Below, in pieces: positions 36,189 through 44,528 of a DNA stretch of 64,000 nt. Numbering within the stretch: position 1 is the stretch's first letter; every line of letters begins with the position of its first letter. Source of the DNA: Nostoc sp. HK-01 (lineage in GTDB: Bacteria > Cyanobacteriota > Cyanobacteriia > Cyanobacteriales > Nostocaceae); assembly GCA_003990705.1 (NCBI GenBank), contig AP018318.1:1553501-1617500 (forward strand), read 5' to 3'. Position numbers and translations under genes: made by a program. Under the pieces are notes generated by a model that searched no databases, had not been told where the DNA came from, and saw only the letters and a list, made by a program, of their open reading frames with translations.

Positions 36189-37199
36189 CTAGGTTTGAGA
36201 AGGCTTATCAGTAATTACTTCAAATTGACCCATACAACCGTTTTCTGCGATCGCATCTTGATGCGGATGAAACATATACTTACCTGGATAGCGAAAAGCA
36301 AATTCTAAAATATGCCGTTCTGCTATACCCATTGTGATCACATCAGTTTTCTCCGTGGGAGTCATGGTCATTCCGCTGCGATAAACATCAAAGAAGTTGG
36401 CGTGTAAGTGAAAAGTCACAGCCGTATCGTATTCAATGATGTTGAGAACATACAAGCGAACCAATTGATTTTGATATATCGGGATGGGATTATCCATGAA
36501 GTAATGCGGTAATCCGTTAAAAGCGTAATATTCGTTGTGGCTGTCGTCATTTACGTCATATCCAGCCATCACTAACACAATCTCATCCGCTGGGGGACGG
36601 GGTGTGGGAGGGTCAATAATAAACATCCCATACAACCCTTTAGCAATATGGCGGGTGACAGGTTCAATATGACAGTGATACAGATGAACACCATAAGGTT
36701 CTGCATCAAATTCATAGATTGTGGCGCTACCATTGCTGACGGGACGAATCCCATCCATCTCTGCGGGATGAACACCATGAAAATGTAGAGAATGGGAATG
36801 TCCTGCGTTATTGAGAAATAGTATCCGTACGCGTTCGCCTTGCTTTGCTCGTAGCGTTGGCCCTGGTATACGACCGTTTAAATCCCAAACGTTATAAGAA
36901 ACAGCACTGTTGAGTTGAATGACAGAAGTCCCCGCCGTTAGTTGGAATTCTCGGACAGTCCGGCCATTTTCCTGTTTAACTACACCGTAATCAAAATTTC
37001 GTAGCATCTGCATAGGTTTAACAGCTTGGTTTGTTGCTGCTATTTCCAATGGCGGAACTTTGACTATCGATTTACTGTGTGCATTCAGAGTGTGCCAAAG
37101 TGCAGCTGTACCTGCAAATCCAGCACCCCATATTCCTAGTTTCAGTAGTTGACGACGACTGAAGAGTTGCTCTTTACCCAGAACGAAGTTGTTGGGCAT
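36189..37199 (-). CDS. Tat-exported two-domain multicopper oxidase
   Basis: 336-residue protein from the ATG at 37199. It begins with a twin-arginine signal (S-R-R-Q-L-L-K). Two cupredoxin domains follow. Copper motifs are H139-F-H141-G, H175-C176-H177 with H184 and M192 (a type 1 site in domain 1), H264-L-H266 and H311-P-H313. The last motif has proline where three-domain enzymes have the type 1 cysteine, so type 1 copper appears only in domain 1. This fits the small laccase/nitrite-reductase-like group. Beside FTR1, ferroxidase activity in the periplasm is likely but inferred. It is the first gene of the four-gene minus-strand cluster. Confidence 0.85.
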   Translation of the reverse strand: MPNNFVLGKEQLFSRRQLLKLGIWGAGFAGTAALWHTLNAHSKSIVKVPPLEIAATNQAVKPMQMLRNFDYGVVKQENGRTVREFQLTAGTSVIQLNSAVSYNVWDLNGRIPGPTLRAKQGERVRILFLNNAGHSHSLHFHGVHPAEMDGIRPVSNGSATIYEFDAEPYGVHLYHCHIEPVTRHIAKGLYGMFIIDPPTPRPPADEIVLVMAGYDVNDDSHNEYYAFNGLPHYFMDNPIPIYQNQLVRLYVLNIIEYDTAVTFHLHANFFDVYRSGMTMTPTEKTDVITMGIAERHILEFAFRYPGKYMFHPHQDAIAENGCMGQFEVITDKPSQT

Positions 37200-37278
37200 C
37201 ACCTTAAAAATCAAAAATTAGCACAAAAAAAGTTGCAAATATTTTGCAACTATCATTTTAGATAATATAATAAGTAAG

Positions 37279-37295
37279 AATTATTGTCAATAATT
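37279..37295. promoter_or_regulatory. 17-bp AT-rich palindrome upstream of the oxidase gene
   Basis: AATTATTG and CAATAATT are perfect inverse arms around one base, 80 bases upstream of the oxidase start codon. An AT-rich palindrome here is compatible with a Fur-type operator for the iron cluster, but I cannot score it against a Fur matrix. The rest of 37200-37641 shows only a second 14-base palindrome, CAAGCGATCGCTTG, around 37338. Confidence 0.35.
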
Positions 37296-37641
37296 TCTAA
37301 AAAATCTATCGCATCTATCTTTGGTAGGAAATATATCAAGCGATCGCTTGTTTATCGAACCACAGAGAACAAGAGTGATATTTCATGCGATCGTTTGTTT
37401 TTCACAATAACAGAAATTACTTAGCTTGATTATTTTAAGTATCATATCGTACCTAATAAAGAACTTCATCCCTTTATTCAGCAACACCAATCAATTTACT
37501 TTACTGGGTTACAAATCAAATATTAAGTAGTGAATACAAAATGTCAGGTAAGTATCAAACCTGCGGTTGATTTCACCCATTGTTTATATTGTCAAACTGG
37601 CAGTGTACAACTTGACCAAAGATCAATAAAAGGGTGAAGGT

Positions 37642-38115
37642 ATGAGTTCATCTGGTGTAATTATTGGGGCAATAACTTTTCTAATTGCCTTTGGTAGTTT
37701 TTTCATTACCCCCCGTGACGTAAAGTGGTTTACCCATTTAAGCCGCCCACAATGGCTAGTTTTTGAACCGCTGATTCCCTTTATTTGGACTGCAATTTTT
37801 ATTTGCGGTGCAATTTCTGCTAACATTGTTTGGCAACAAAACCCTGGAAGCTTTGTTACTTGGTTGCTGATGGGTTTATACCTGTTTGTAGAAATCATCA
37901 CCATTGCTTACATCCCCCTGATGTTGAGATTACGCAGCCTGAAGGTTGGCGAAACTCTTGGGTTGGTTGGGATGATTTCAGCACTAATTTTGGCTTTAGC
38001 GGTTTTGCCAATTTCGCTACTAGCAACTGTATTATTAATTCCTTATCTGGTTTGGAGTCCGATTGGCACACTTACCACAGATGAATTAAAACAACTTAAT
38101 CCTGAAGATGCGTAA
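37642..38115 (+). CDS. TspO/MBR-like membrane protein (copy 2)
   Basis: 157-residue membrane protein with five hydrophobic segments, clearly a paralogue of the product of 81-554. Shared motifs are R-D-x-x-W-F, R-P-x-W-L-x-F-E, I-P-x-I-W, P-G-S, W-L-L-M, L-R-S-L, W-S-P-I-G-T and L-N-P-x-D-A. TspO proteins bind porphyrins or related molecules and act in stress and tetrapyrrole control; the exact role here is not known. The start has GGGTGAAGGT upstream. It diverges from the iron cluster and converges on the dipeptidase gene, 8 bases away, with no obvious terminator between. Confidence 0.7.
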   Translation: MSSSGVIIGAITFLIAFGSFFITPRDVKWFTHLSRPQWLVFEPLIPFIWTAIFICGAISANIVWQQNPGSFVTWLLMGLYLFVEIITIAYIPLMLRLRSLKVGETLGLVGMISALILALAVLPISLLATVLLIPYLVWSPIGTLTTDELKQLNPEDA

Positions 38116-38123
38116 TTAAACAT

Positions 38124-38828
38124 CTAGAAAATTCGACCATAACGAGCTGTAAAATTATTAGCTGGATTCGCTTGATTATTTAGCCAAGCCCACATTTGAT
38201 CACCGAAACAAAAATGCCACCACTCTCTAGGATTACGTTGAAAGCCAGCTTTTAACATGACATCATTTAATAGCTGACGGTTGGCATGATATTGTTTGGC
38301 ATCTGGATGGTGATTGGCATAATAATCGGGATGCGATCGCTCTGACAATTCATCTATAGGCGAACCCATATTTACTACTTGGCCTGCATCATCAACTAAA
38401 GTCACATCCACCGCAGCCCCTGTACTATGAGGCGGTGGCGTTTTTTCATCCATACTAGGTACAGCCCAAATTTGGTAAACTGCTTCCCAAATTTCTTGAC
38501 GTTGATTTGGTGATAATTCTGCTTCTATCAGCCCCCTCTCTGTTAATGCTGTCGCAAAGCTGTAATCTACCATAAACTGCTGTACAGTCACCGGGCGATA
38601 GCCGTCAAAAATTTGAATCCGCCAATGAGGGCGTAGTAACTCTAAGTAATTTTGGGCTTGAATTAAATTTTCCACAACACTTTGGCGGAGATAATAAGGG
38701 GAATATTCCCCATAAATAGCGCCCAGTTTTGCATAAGGATGGGGCAACTCTACCGCAAACAGTTGCAAAGGAATCTCTACCAGAGGTTCACCGCATTCAA
38801 CAATAGAGATATGGTGATAAGGTCTCAT
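38124..38828 (-). CDS. D-alanyl-D-alanine dipeptidase (VanX/DdpX-type, M15)
   Basis: 234-residue zinc peptidase. The zinc motif reads H-S-T-G-A-A-V-D-V (S-x-H-x-x-G-x-A-x-D type) and the second site is E-W-W-H-F, supplying the catalytic Glu and third ligand. F-D-G-Y-R-P is the arginine motif of the family. VanX-type enzymes cleave D-Ala-D-Ala dipeptide; outside resistance clusters they recycle cell-wall peptides. No vanA or vanH is present, so this is probably housekeeping recycling. No signal peptide, so cytoplasmic. Its stop is 8 bases from that of the convergent TspO-like gene. Confidence 0.88.
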   Translation of the reverse strand: MRPYHHISIVECGEPLVEIPLQLFAVELPHPYAKLGAIYGEYSPYYLRQSVVENLIQAQNYLELLRPHWRIQIFDGYRPVTVQQFMVDYSFATALTERGLIEAELSPNQRQEIWEAVYQIWAVPSMDEKTPPPHSTGAAVDVTLVDDAGQVVNMGSPIDELSERSHPDYYANHHPDAKQYHANRQLLNDVMLKAGFQRNPREWWHFCFGDQMWAWLNNQANPANNFTARYGRIF

Positions 38829-38912
38829 ACCAATTTTGGATTTTAGATTTAAGATTTTGGTTGACTTTCCAGAATCTTAAATCATACTATCTATTCCAAA
38901 TTAGTCAGGACA

Positions 38913-40061
38913 TTAATAACCATAAGGATTTCCCTGTACTCCACCTGTAGTCTGTCCTGGAACTGAAGTATTTGATGGTAGTTGAATACCTCTAAAATAG
39001 CGATTGTTTTGATAACTTGCTGGCGCAGCAGGTGTCACAACGTATGCAGAGGGATTGGGCGCAGAGTAGGGTGTAGTGTTAGTTGGCACAGATGAACTAA
39101 CAGGTTGTGTCGTATTTATTGCTGGTGATTGATTGGTCAACGGCTGGACAGTATTTACACCGTTATAATAATTTGTTGGTTGGCTGGGTACACTGGGCTG
39201 GGTGTAACCGCTACTACTATTGAAACTGGTATTATTAGGCAGATAATTCTGACTACTAGTAGGTAAACCTTGAGGAACCGAGTTAGAGGTAGTTTTACCA
39301 AAATTATTGTTGTAATTTGTAGTCGTGCTATTGATGTTAGATAAATTTTGGGGAACTCCGGTATATGAAGTTTGCCCAAAAGTATTGTTAGGGGTGGAAG
39401 TCGCACTATTGATGTTAGATGGTGATACTTGGGTGGCCGAGGGTGCAAGTATCGTGGGTGAAGAGTTAATTGAGTTGTATGGATTATTTGGAGTCTGATT
39501 TATGCCAACTTGTGTAGCATAAGGGTTTGCGGCTGAACCTGGTGGTTGAGATGACGAATTTAGTAACTGGCTGCTATTTTGTGCGCCAAACTGCAACAGA
39601 TTTTCGGTTTGGGCGACAAAAGGATTTTTACCGTCAGATACAGATGTACCATCACTGAATCCTAAACTAGGATTTAATTTAGTCTCTTTAGCAGATTTTT
39701 GTTTATTAATTACATCTTGTAAGAAATCCTTACCCTTTTTCGATTTAGAGTTATCTGTAGGGGAACTCACGATTGCAGGGTTAGTTGCTTTTTCAGCATC
39801 ATTATACAGAACTGGTAAGTTATCAATATCTGCTGCGATCGCTTTATCTTCTGCTGACAGTGAAGAGTTATCAGCTTTCTGGGTTGTGGCTTCGCTGTTG
39901 TGTTTGCCGGTAAAAGCATTTGGGTTAGACCAATATTCTCTAATTACTAGCCCTAACACGGATAAAAAAATTGCTGTTCCCCAAAAAGCCGGCTTGCTAA
40001 AATTCCATAACCTGGCTTTGAGATAACGTAGATAGGCGGGTGGATAATGACGATTTGACAT
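38913..40061 (-). CDS. Membrane-anchored Asn/Ser/Thr/Pro-rich protein
   Basis: 382-residue protein. A basic N-terminus is followed by one transmembrane helix at about residues 22-42 (F-W-G-T-A-I-F-L-S-V-L-G-L-V-I). After a charged segment to about 165, the remaining 215 residues are low in complexity, rich in Asn, Ser, Thr, Gln and Pro with repeats such as Y-x-N-x-F-G-(K/Q)-T-(S/T). It is probably an extracytoplasmic disordered or spacer domain. The C-terminus is G-N-P-Y-G-Y. I recognise no function. Confidence 0.65.
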   Translation of the reverse strand: MSNRHYPPAYLRYLKARLWNFSKPAFWGTAIFLSVLGLVIREYWSNPNAFTGKHNSEATTQKADNSSLSAEDKAIAADIDNLPVLYNDAEKATNPAIVSSPTDNSKSKKGKDFLQDVINKQKSAKETKLNPSLGFSDGTSVSDGKNPFVAQTENLLQFGAQNSSQLLNSSSQPPGSAANPYATQVGINQTPNNPYNSINSSPTILAPSATQVSPSNINSATSTPNNTFGQTSYTGVPQNLSNINSTTTNYNNNFGKTTSNSVPQGLPTSSQNYLPNNTSFNSSSGYTQPSVPSQPTNYYNGVNTVQPLTNQSPAINTTQPVSSSVPTNTTPYSAPNPSAYVVTPAAPASYQNNRYFRGIQLPSNTSVPGQTTGGVQGNPYGY

Positions 40062-40512
40062 AGCTGAGTCTCAGATTTTACTGGCAAATGTTATACCTGG
40101 GTGCAAACTTACAGCAAATACAAATTGGGTGGTGCTGTGATCATCCTAGCCTGATCACGGATAAATAATGAATAATGAAGTATAAAATTTCATACTTTAT
40201 CCTACGCACTTCATACTTCTACAAAATGATTCTGCCTATATTTTAAGCTTCGGTCACTTTCGATAACATCATGAACTGAAATCTGCACTAATTTATTGTT
40301 ATGGCTGGGTAATTTTCCAAAAGAAGGGGTTAGGGAGTAGGGAGTAGAAAGTCGAAAGTAGGGAGTAGTGAATAGATGACAAGGGAATGAGTAATAACTA
40401 TAAAACCACCGCAAGAATCGTCATTTCTTCTACTCCTACACCCTTACACCCTAATACCCCTACACCTGTCAGCCTCCCTTGACCCCCCGCTATTTACCAG
40501 GAGACTACAGCA
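40062..40512. other. Intergenic region with short repeats
   Basis: About 450 bases. It contains short GGAGTAG-like heptamer repeats (40335-40380) and a CCTACACC-type repeat near 40435-40470. No gene is supported. The end holds an AGGAG ribosome binding site for the CBS-CP12 gene. Confidence 0.4.
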
Positions 40513-41133
40513 ATGATGAAAGCTGAAGATATCATGACCAAGGATGTGATTACCATTCGCGGGTCAGCAACTGTAGCTGAAGCAGTTCGCCTGATGAAAG
40601 ACAAAAACTTGCGTGCTTTGGTTGTGGATCGTCGCTATGACAATGATGCCTATGGTATGGTCAGCGAAACAGATATTGTTTATAAGGTAATAGCTTACGG
40701 TAAAGACCCCAAGCTCGTGCGGGTTTATGAAATTATGAGTAAACCCTGCATTGTTGTCAATCCTGAATTAAGTGTGGAATATGTAGCGCGGTTATTTGCC
40801 AACACTGGTATTCGCAGAGCGCCAGTCATTCAAAGTAAATTGTTAGGCATTATCTCGATTACCGATATTTTAACTAAGAGTAATTTTGTAGAAGCCCCAA
40901 CAACACTGAGGCTAGAGGAAAAAATTCAAAAAGCGGTTGAAGCAGCCCGCGCTATTTGTACTGAGTATGGCGCTTATTCTAAAGCCTGTGCGGCTGCTTG
41001 GGATGAAGTAGAAGAACTACAAGCAGAAGCCGCCCATCAAAAAGCGGAAGGTATGGTTTCGGCTAAAGGTTCTTTTGAAGAATACTGTCGGGAAAATCCC
41101 AATGCGCCAGAATGCCGAAATTATAAACCTTAG
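40513..41133 (+). CDS. CBS domain pair fused to CP12
   Basis: 206-residue fusion. Residues 1-125 hold two CBS motifs (A-E-D-I-M-T-K-D-V, then Y-E-I-M-S-K-P-C), which bind adenosine nucleotides. Residues 135-206 are a CP12 domain: the core A-W-D-E-V-E-E-L-Q-A-E-A-A-H-Q and two cysteine pairs, A-I-C-T-x(7)-A-C and Y-C-R-E-N-P-N-A-P-E-C. CP12 joins GAPDH and phosphoribulokinase and switches the Calvin cycle off in the dark under redox control. The CBS part may add energy sensing. Such fusions are known from cyanobacteria. All four cysteines are kept, so redox switching is likely. It is monocistronic. Confidence 0.93.
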   Translation: MMKAEDIMTKDVITIRGSATVAEAVRLMKDKNLRALVVDRRYDNDAYGMVSETDIVYKVIAYGKDPKLVRVYEIMSKPCIVVNPELSVEYVARLFANTGIRRAPVIQSKLLGIISITDILTKSNFVEAPTTLRLEEKIQKAVEAARAICTEYGAYSKACAAAWDEVEELQAEAAHQKAEGMVSAKGSFEEYCRENPNAPECRNYKP

Positions 41134-41187
41134 AAGTAAAAAGTGAGCCACTGCGATGGACGGGTTTCCCGGCATAAAGCAAGTGGT

Positions 41188-41230
41188 GTTAGCGCAGCGT
41201 TAGCGACGCAGGAGCGTCACCCGAAGGGTA
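41188..41230. repeat. Interspersed repeat, inverse copy of 21812-21854
   Basis: 43 bases starting GTTAGCGCAGCGTTAGCGA are the exact reverse complement of 21812-21854. AT-rich AAAAAGTAAAAA flanks are also shared. It lies between the CBS-CP12 and gatC genes. Confidence 0.85.
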
Positions 41231-41303
41231 AAAAGTAAAAAGGCAAAATTATATTTTCTTTTTACTTTTACCTTTTACCTTTTACCTTTTAACTTTAAAT
41301 TTC

Positions 41304-41597
41304 CTACTCTTCACTGTTGAGGATTTTCGGAACTTTGAAATATTCGCGTTCTTCATCAGGCGCACTGTTGAGGATAGCGTCTCGGTCAGGATAAGGTTTT
41401 AACTCATCCTCTCGCGTCACGTTGCTGACATCAATTGCTCGTGTAGTTGGTAGCACATCACTAACATCTAGCTCACCCAGCTGTTCCACATAATTCAAAA
41501 TACTTCCTAGCTGAGTGGTGAACTGCTCTTCTTCTGCTGGTGTTAAGTCTAACCGAGCGAGAAGAGCTACTTTATGAACTTGTTCACGGTCAATCAT
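41304..41597 (-). CDS. gatC: Asp/Glu-tRNA(Asn/Gln) amidotransferase subunit C
   Basis: 97-residue protein typical of GatC: I-D-R-E-Q-V-H-K-V-A-L-L-A-R-L-D-L at the start, then F-T-T-Q-L-G-S-I-L-N-Y-V-E-Q-L and a C-terminal F-K-V-P-K-I-L segment. It stabilises GatA-GatB, which converts misacylated Glu-tRNA(Gln) to Gln-tRNA(Gln). gatA and gatB are not adjacent here. The start codon is preceded by AAACC and directly by a run of nine heptamers, so no Shine-Dalgarno sequence is seen. Confidence 0.95.
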   Translation of the reverse strand: MIDREQVHKVALLARLDLTPAEEEQFTTQLGSILNYVEQLGELDVSDVLPTTRAIDVSNVTREDELKPYPDRDAILNSAPDEEREYFKVPKILNSEE

Positions 41598-41603
41598 GGT
41601 TTA

Positions 41604-41666
41604 GTCAAAAGTCAAAAGTCAAAAGTCAAAAGTCAAAAGTCAAAAGTCAAAAGTCAAAAGTCAAAA
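41604..41666. repeat. Nine perfect GTCAAAA heptamers upstream of gatC
   Basis: A perfect array of nine 7-base units starts 7 bases from the gatC start codon. Copy number is likely to vary between strains. Confidence 0.95.
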
Positions 41667-41717
41667 GTTTTTGCTGATCACATGATTAACAATTGACCAT
41701 TGACCATTGACCATTGA

Positions 41718-42239
41718 CTAAAAGAATACGTCAATTTGCATCCGCCCAGTGGTTTTCAGCCAGTTTTGAGCTTCAATATAGTTATTGGGAGCCATACGAA
41801 TGGCTCTAATCCAATAATCTGCGGCTTGGTCAAATAGGGCTTCACCACCGTCATGATCCCCAGCTTCTTTAGCTTTTTCGCCTTGATAATGATAAATTAC
41901 GGCGATGTTATTCAAAGCTTGGGGTATGCGTGGGTTGATTTCAATTGCTTTGTGATAAAGCTCTAAAGCTTTATCATGATCGCCGTTACTGGCGTAAATT
42001 AGCCCCATGTTATAGAAAATATAACTGCGATCGTTGGAGTCTTCTTCTAGTGTTAGGGCTTCTTCATAATATTCTAAAGCTTCGGCATATTCCCCTTCAG
42101 CTTGTGCCGACATACCATCTCGGTAATAAACAAATGCTTCTTTAGCTTTTCTGTTAGTTGGCAGAATCTTGAGAATGATATCCGCCATTACGGTAAAAGA
42201 TTTGTCAATAAAGTTATCGTTTTTCTGTGTTCTTGGCAT
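41718..42239 (-). CDS. ycf3: Photosystem I assembly protein Ycf3
   Basis: 173-residue TPR protein with the starting [16 protein letters not shown] and the conserved [17 protein letters not shown] segment. Three TPR units follow ([37 protein letters not shown]). It acts as a chaperone in photosystem I assembly at the thylakoid membrane. Length matches the family. It marks the host as an oxygenic phototroph. It lies downstream of nothing obvious; gatC is about 120 bases away on the same strand. Confidence 0.95.
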   Translation of the reverse strand: MPRTQKNDNFIDKSFTVMADIILKILPTNRKAKEAFVYYRDGMSAQAEGEYAEALEYYEEALTLEEDSNDRSYIFYNMGLIYASNGDHDKALELYHKAIEINPRIPQALNNIAVIYHYQGEKAKEAGDHDGGEALFDQAADYWIRAIRMAPNNYIEAQNWLKTTGRMQIDVFF

Positions 42240-42354
42240 AACTGCCTCTATGGTTGTACAGCTACTAACTCAAAAGATGCTTTTGGGAATTGATTAACCC
42301 CAGACAAATACTTCTGATATTAATTCTGGCTTGGGTGCCATCAGCACTCAATAG

Positions 42355-43056
42355 TTAATTTAACTGATTTGGGGGGGTATTCTCTTCACCAAGGGGGATA
42401 ATACATTCTGGACTGTTGTGCTGGGGCTTATTGACCAAATTGCTTACTGGGTAAGCTGTCATTGCTTCAGCAGGATAGGGATCTAGTAGTGGCTGAAGTT
42501 TTTCTGGTGTTTGTACTTGCGTATCTAGCCACAAATCGTAATCTTCTGGAGCCAAAATGACTGGCATCCTGTCATGGATGGGTGTTAGCAATTCGTTAGC
42601 TGTTGTTGTCACAATGGTGCAAGAGGCAATTTCTTCTCCTTCAGGTGAGTGCCACATCTCCCATAATCCCGCAAAAGCAAAGGGTTGGCTATCTTGCAGG
42701 CGAAAATAATAGGGCTGTTTTTTCCCTTGTTGCTTTTGCCACTCATAAAAGCCATCAGCTATTACCAAACAACGTCGGCGCTTAAAAGCTGCGCGAAAAG
42801 CTGGTTTTTCTGCCACTGTTTCGGCTCTGGCGTTAATTAGCTTTACTCCCATTTTTGCATCTTTTGCCCAGCCCGGAATCAAACCCCAACGTAACTGTTG
42901 AAATTCATCTTGTTTACTGGTGGGGTTATGTAGCACTGTTGGCACCATTTGTGTAGGTGCAATGTTATATTGAGCCGCTAAATCTGGAATTTGTTGGAGA
43001 TGGAAAGCCTTGCTGAGAGCATCGGCTGACTGATTTAAAGTAAATCTTCCACACAT
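42355..43056 (-). CDS. SOS response-associated peptidase (YedK/HMCES family)
   Basis: 233-residue protein with the catalytic cysteine at position 2 (M-C-G-R-F), exposed after Met removal. Other active-site parts are I-N-A-R-A-E-T (Asn, Glu region), G-F-Y-E-W (Glu) and H-D-R-M-P (His). YedK/HMCES proteins form a covalent thiazolidine link to abasic sites in single-stranded DNA and protect them from error-prone repair. All hallmark residues are present and length is normal. Confidence 0.93.
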   Translation of the reverse strand: MCGRFTLNQSADALSKAFHLQQIPDLAAQYNIAPTQMVPTVLHNPTSKQDEFQQLRWGLIPGWAKDAKMGVKLINARAETVAEKPAFRAAFKRRRCLVIADGFYEWQKQQGKKQPYYFRLQDSQPFAFAGLWEMWHSPEGEEIASCTIVTTTANELLTPIHDRMPVILAPEDYDLWLDTQVQTPEKLQPLLDPYPAEAMTAYPVSNLVNKPQHNSPECIIPLGEENTPPNQLN

Positions 43057-43269
43057 ATTTTTAATTTACCCCTGGGAATTAAATTAAACATTGAAAGCTT
43101 GATAAATACCAGAAATAATCAATAATTTGTTTTTTATTTTTTCAGATAAATCTAGTTTTCATGAAGATGTTTAAAAGGGGAATAATTATCCTGTTCAAGT
43201 CGAAACATTTTGTAAGATATTGTATTTTAGAGCCTCATTTCTCCTAATACTCTTCATCATTTTTTTGGC

Positions 43270-43908
43270 ATGGAAACGCTACGTTTGTACGATTTTTTAC
43301 CCTCTGGTAATGGTTATAAGATACGTCTTTTATTATCACAAATGGGTATTCCCTATGAAAGAATCGAGGTGAATATCTTAAAGGGAGAAAGTCGGACACC
43401 TGAATTCTTAAGTAAAAATCCTAATGGCAAGATACCCGTTTTGGAAGTTGAACCAGGGAAATACTTAACAGAATCAAATGCCATATTGGCTTATCTCAGT
43501 GAATACACAGAATTTTTACCTTACGATCGCTTTTTAAAAGCACAGGTTTTTCAATGGTTATTTTTTGAACAATATAGTCATGAACCGTATATTGCCACAT
43601 CCAGATTTTGGATTTCCATTTTAGGCAAAGCTGAAGAATATCAGGCTGCTTTAGCACAAAAGCAAGAACCGGGTTATGCAGCATTAAGTGTGATGGAAAA
43701 CCATCTGCAATCTCATCTGTATTTTGTTGGCGATCGCTATACCATTGCTGATATTGCTTTATTCGCTTATACCCATGTAGCCGATGAAGGTGGTTTTGAT
43801 TTATCCAGATTTCCAGCTATTCAAAGATGGATCGGACGCGTTAAAGCTCAACCTGGATATATCAGCATTACACATGAGCCAATGCCTCTAGAAGCTGAGT
43901 TTTGCTAA
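43270..43908 (+). CDS. Glutathione S-transferase family protein
   Basis: 212-residue GST. The N-terminal thioredoxin-fold segment has Y-D-F-L-P-S-G-N-G-Y-K-I-R-L-L-L-S-Q-M-G and the G-K-I-P-V-L and E-S-N-A-I-L motifs that bind glutathione. The C-terminal helical domain has D-R-Y-T-I-A-D-I-A-L-F-A-Y. The serine in the S-G-N-G loop is a candidate catalytic residue. Substrate unknown; probably detoxification or redox. Monocistronic. Confidence 0.9.
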   Translation: METLRLYDFLPSGNGYKIRLLLSQMGIPYERIEVNILKGESRTPEFLSKNPNGKIPVLEVEPGKYLTESNAILAYLSEYTEFLPYDRFLKAQVFQWLFFEQYSHEPYIATSRFWISILGKAEEYQAALAQKQEPGYAALSVMENHLQSHLYFVGDRYTIADIALFAYTHVADEGGFDLSRFPAIQRWIGRVKAQPGYISITHEPMPLEAEFC

Positions 43909-43974
43909 ATAAATGTTTATTTTAGAGATTATTTATTAAGTAAATCTTGAAAATGGACAATCCTAAATTCAGAA

Positions 43975-44400
43975 TTATTCAGTTGCACTCAAGTTTTGAG
44001 TTGGCAGAAACTTGTCGGAAAGCCTGTTAGGTATTGGTCGCGGACGCATAGTTTTGGCATCTACCCACACCCATAATGCTTCAGCCGTGACTAATAAATC
44101 ATCTTCGTTATGTTTACGAATTTCGTAGCGTCGAAAAGCACGGGTACCACGCATTTCTTTTAACCAGGTGGTAACTTCCAGAGTATCACCAGCTACGGCT
44201 GGCCGGAGATAGTCAATTTCTACCCGTCGCATCACAAATACACCACCCAATTCTCGGTAAACCTCTAAAGTTGCACCAAGATGTTCTGAGTGTTCAATAG
44301 CCGCCTGTTCTAAATAGTTTTGGTAGACAGCATTATTCACATGTCCCAAAGCATCCATTTCATAGTGCCGGACGCGAAGTAAAGTCTTGAATGATTGCAT
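43975..44400 (-). CDS. Acyl-CoA thioesterase (hotdog fold, 4HBT type)
   Basis: 141-residue single hotdog domain. The motif D-A-L-G-H-V-N-N-A-V-Y-x-N-Y-L-E carries the catalytic Asp and the N-N-A-V-Y-Q-N loop of 4-hydroxybenzoyl-CoA-thioesterase-like proteins. It probably hydrolyses an acyl-CoA or acyl-ACP. In cyanobacteria a related enzyme acts on DHNA-CoA in phylloquinone synthesis; I cannot say whether this is that enzyme. Diverges from the gene at 44529. Confidence 0.85.
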   Translation of the reverse strand: MQSFKTLLRVRHYEMDALGHVNNAVYQNYLEQAAIEHSEHLGATLEVYRELGGVFVMRRVEIDYLRPAVAGDTLEVTTWLKEMRGTRAFRRYEIRKHNEDDLLVTAEALWVWVDAKTMRPRPIPNRLSDKFLPTQNLSATE

Positions 44401-44528
44401 GAAAATAATTGGATGTAAGTGGGGTTAAAAGAAAATGCCAATTTGGATTATAGGGAAAATTACTGATACATTATTGATGCAACTCTCTTAATTTACGATT
44501 TTATTGAAGGTATAGAACCAGAATCGTT

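Noticed and set aside
41604-41666. CRISPR array
   Set aside because: Units are 7 bases without spacers; this is a heptamer tandem repeat.
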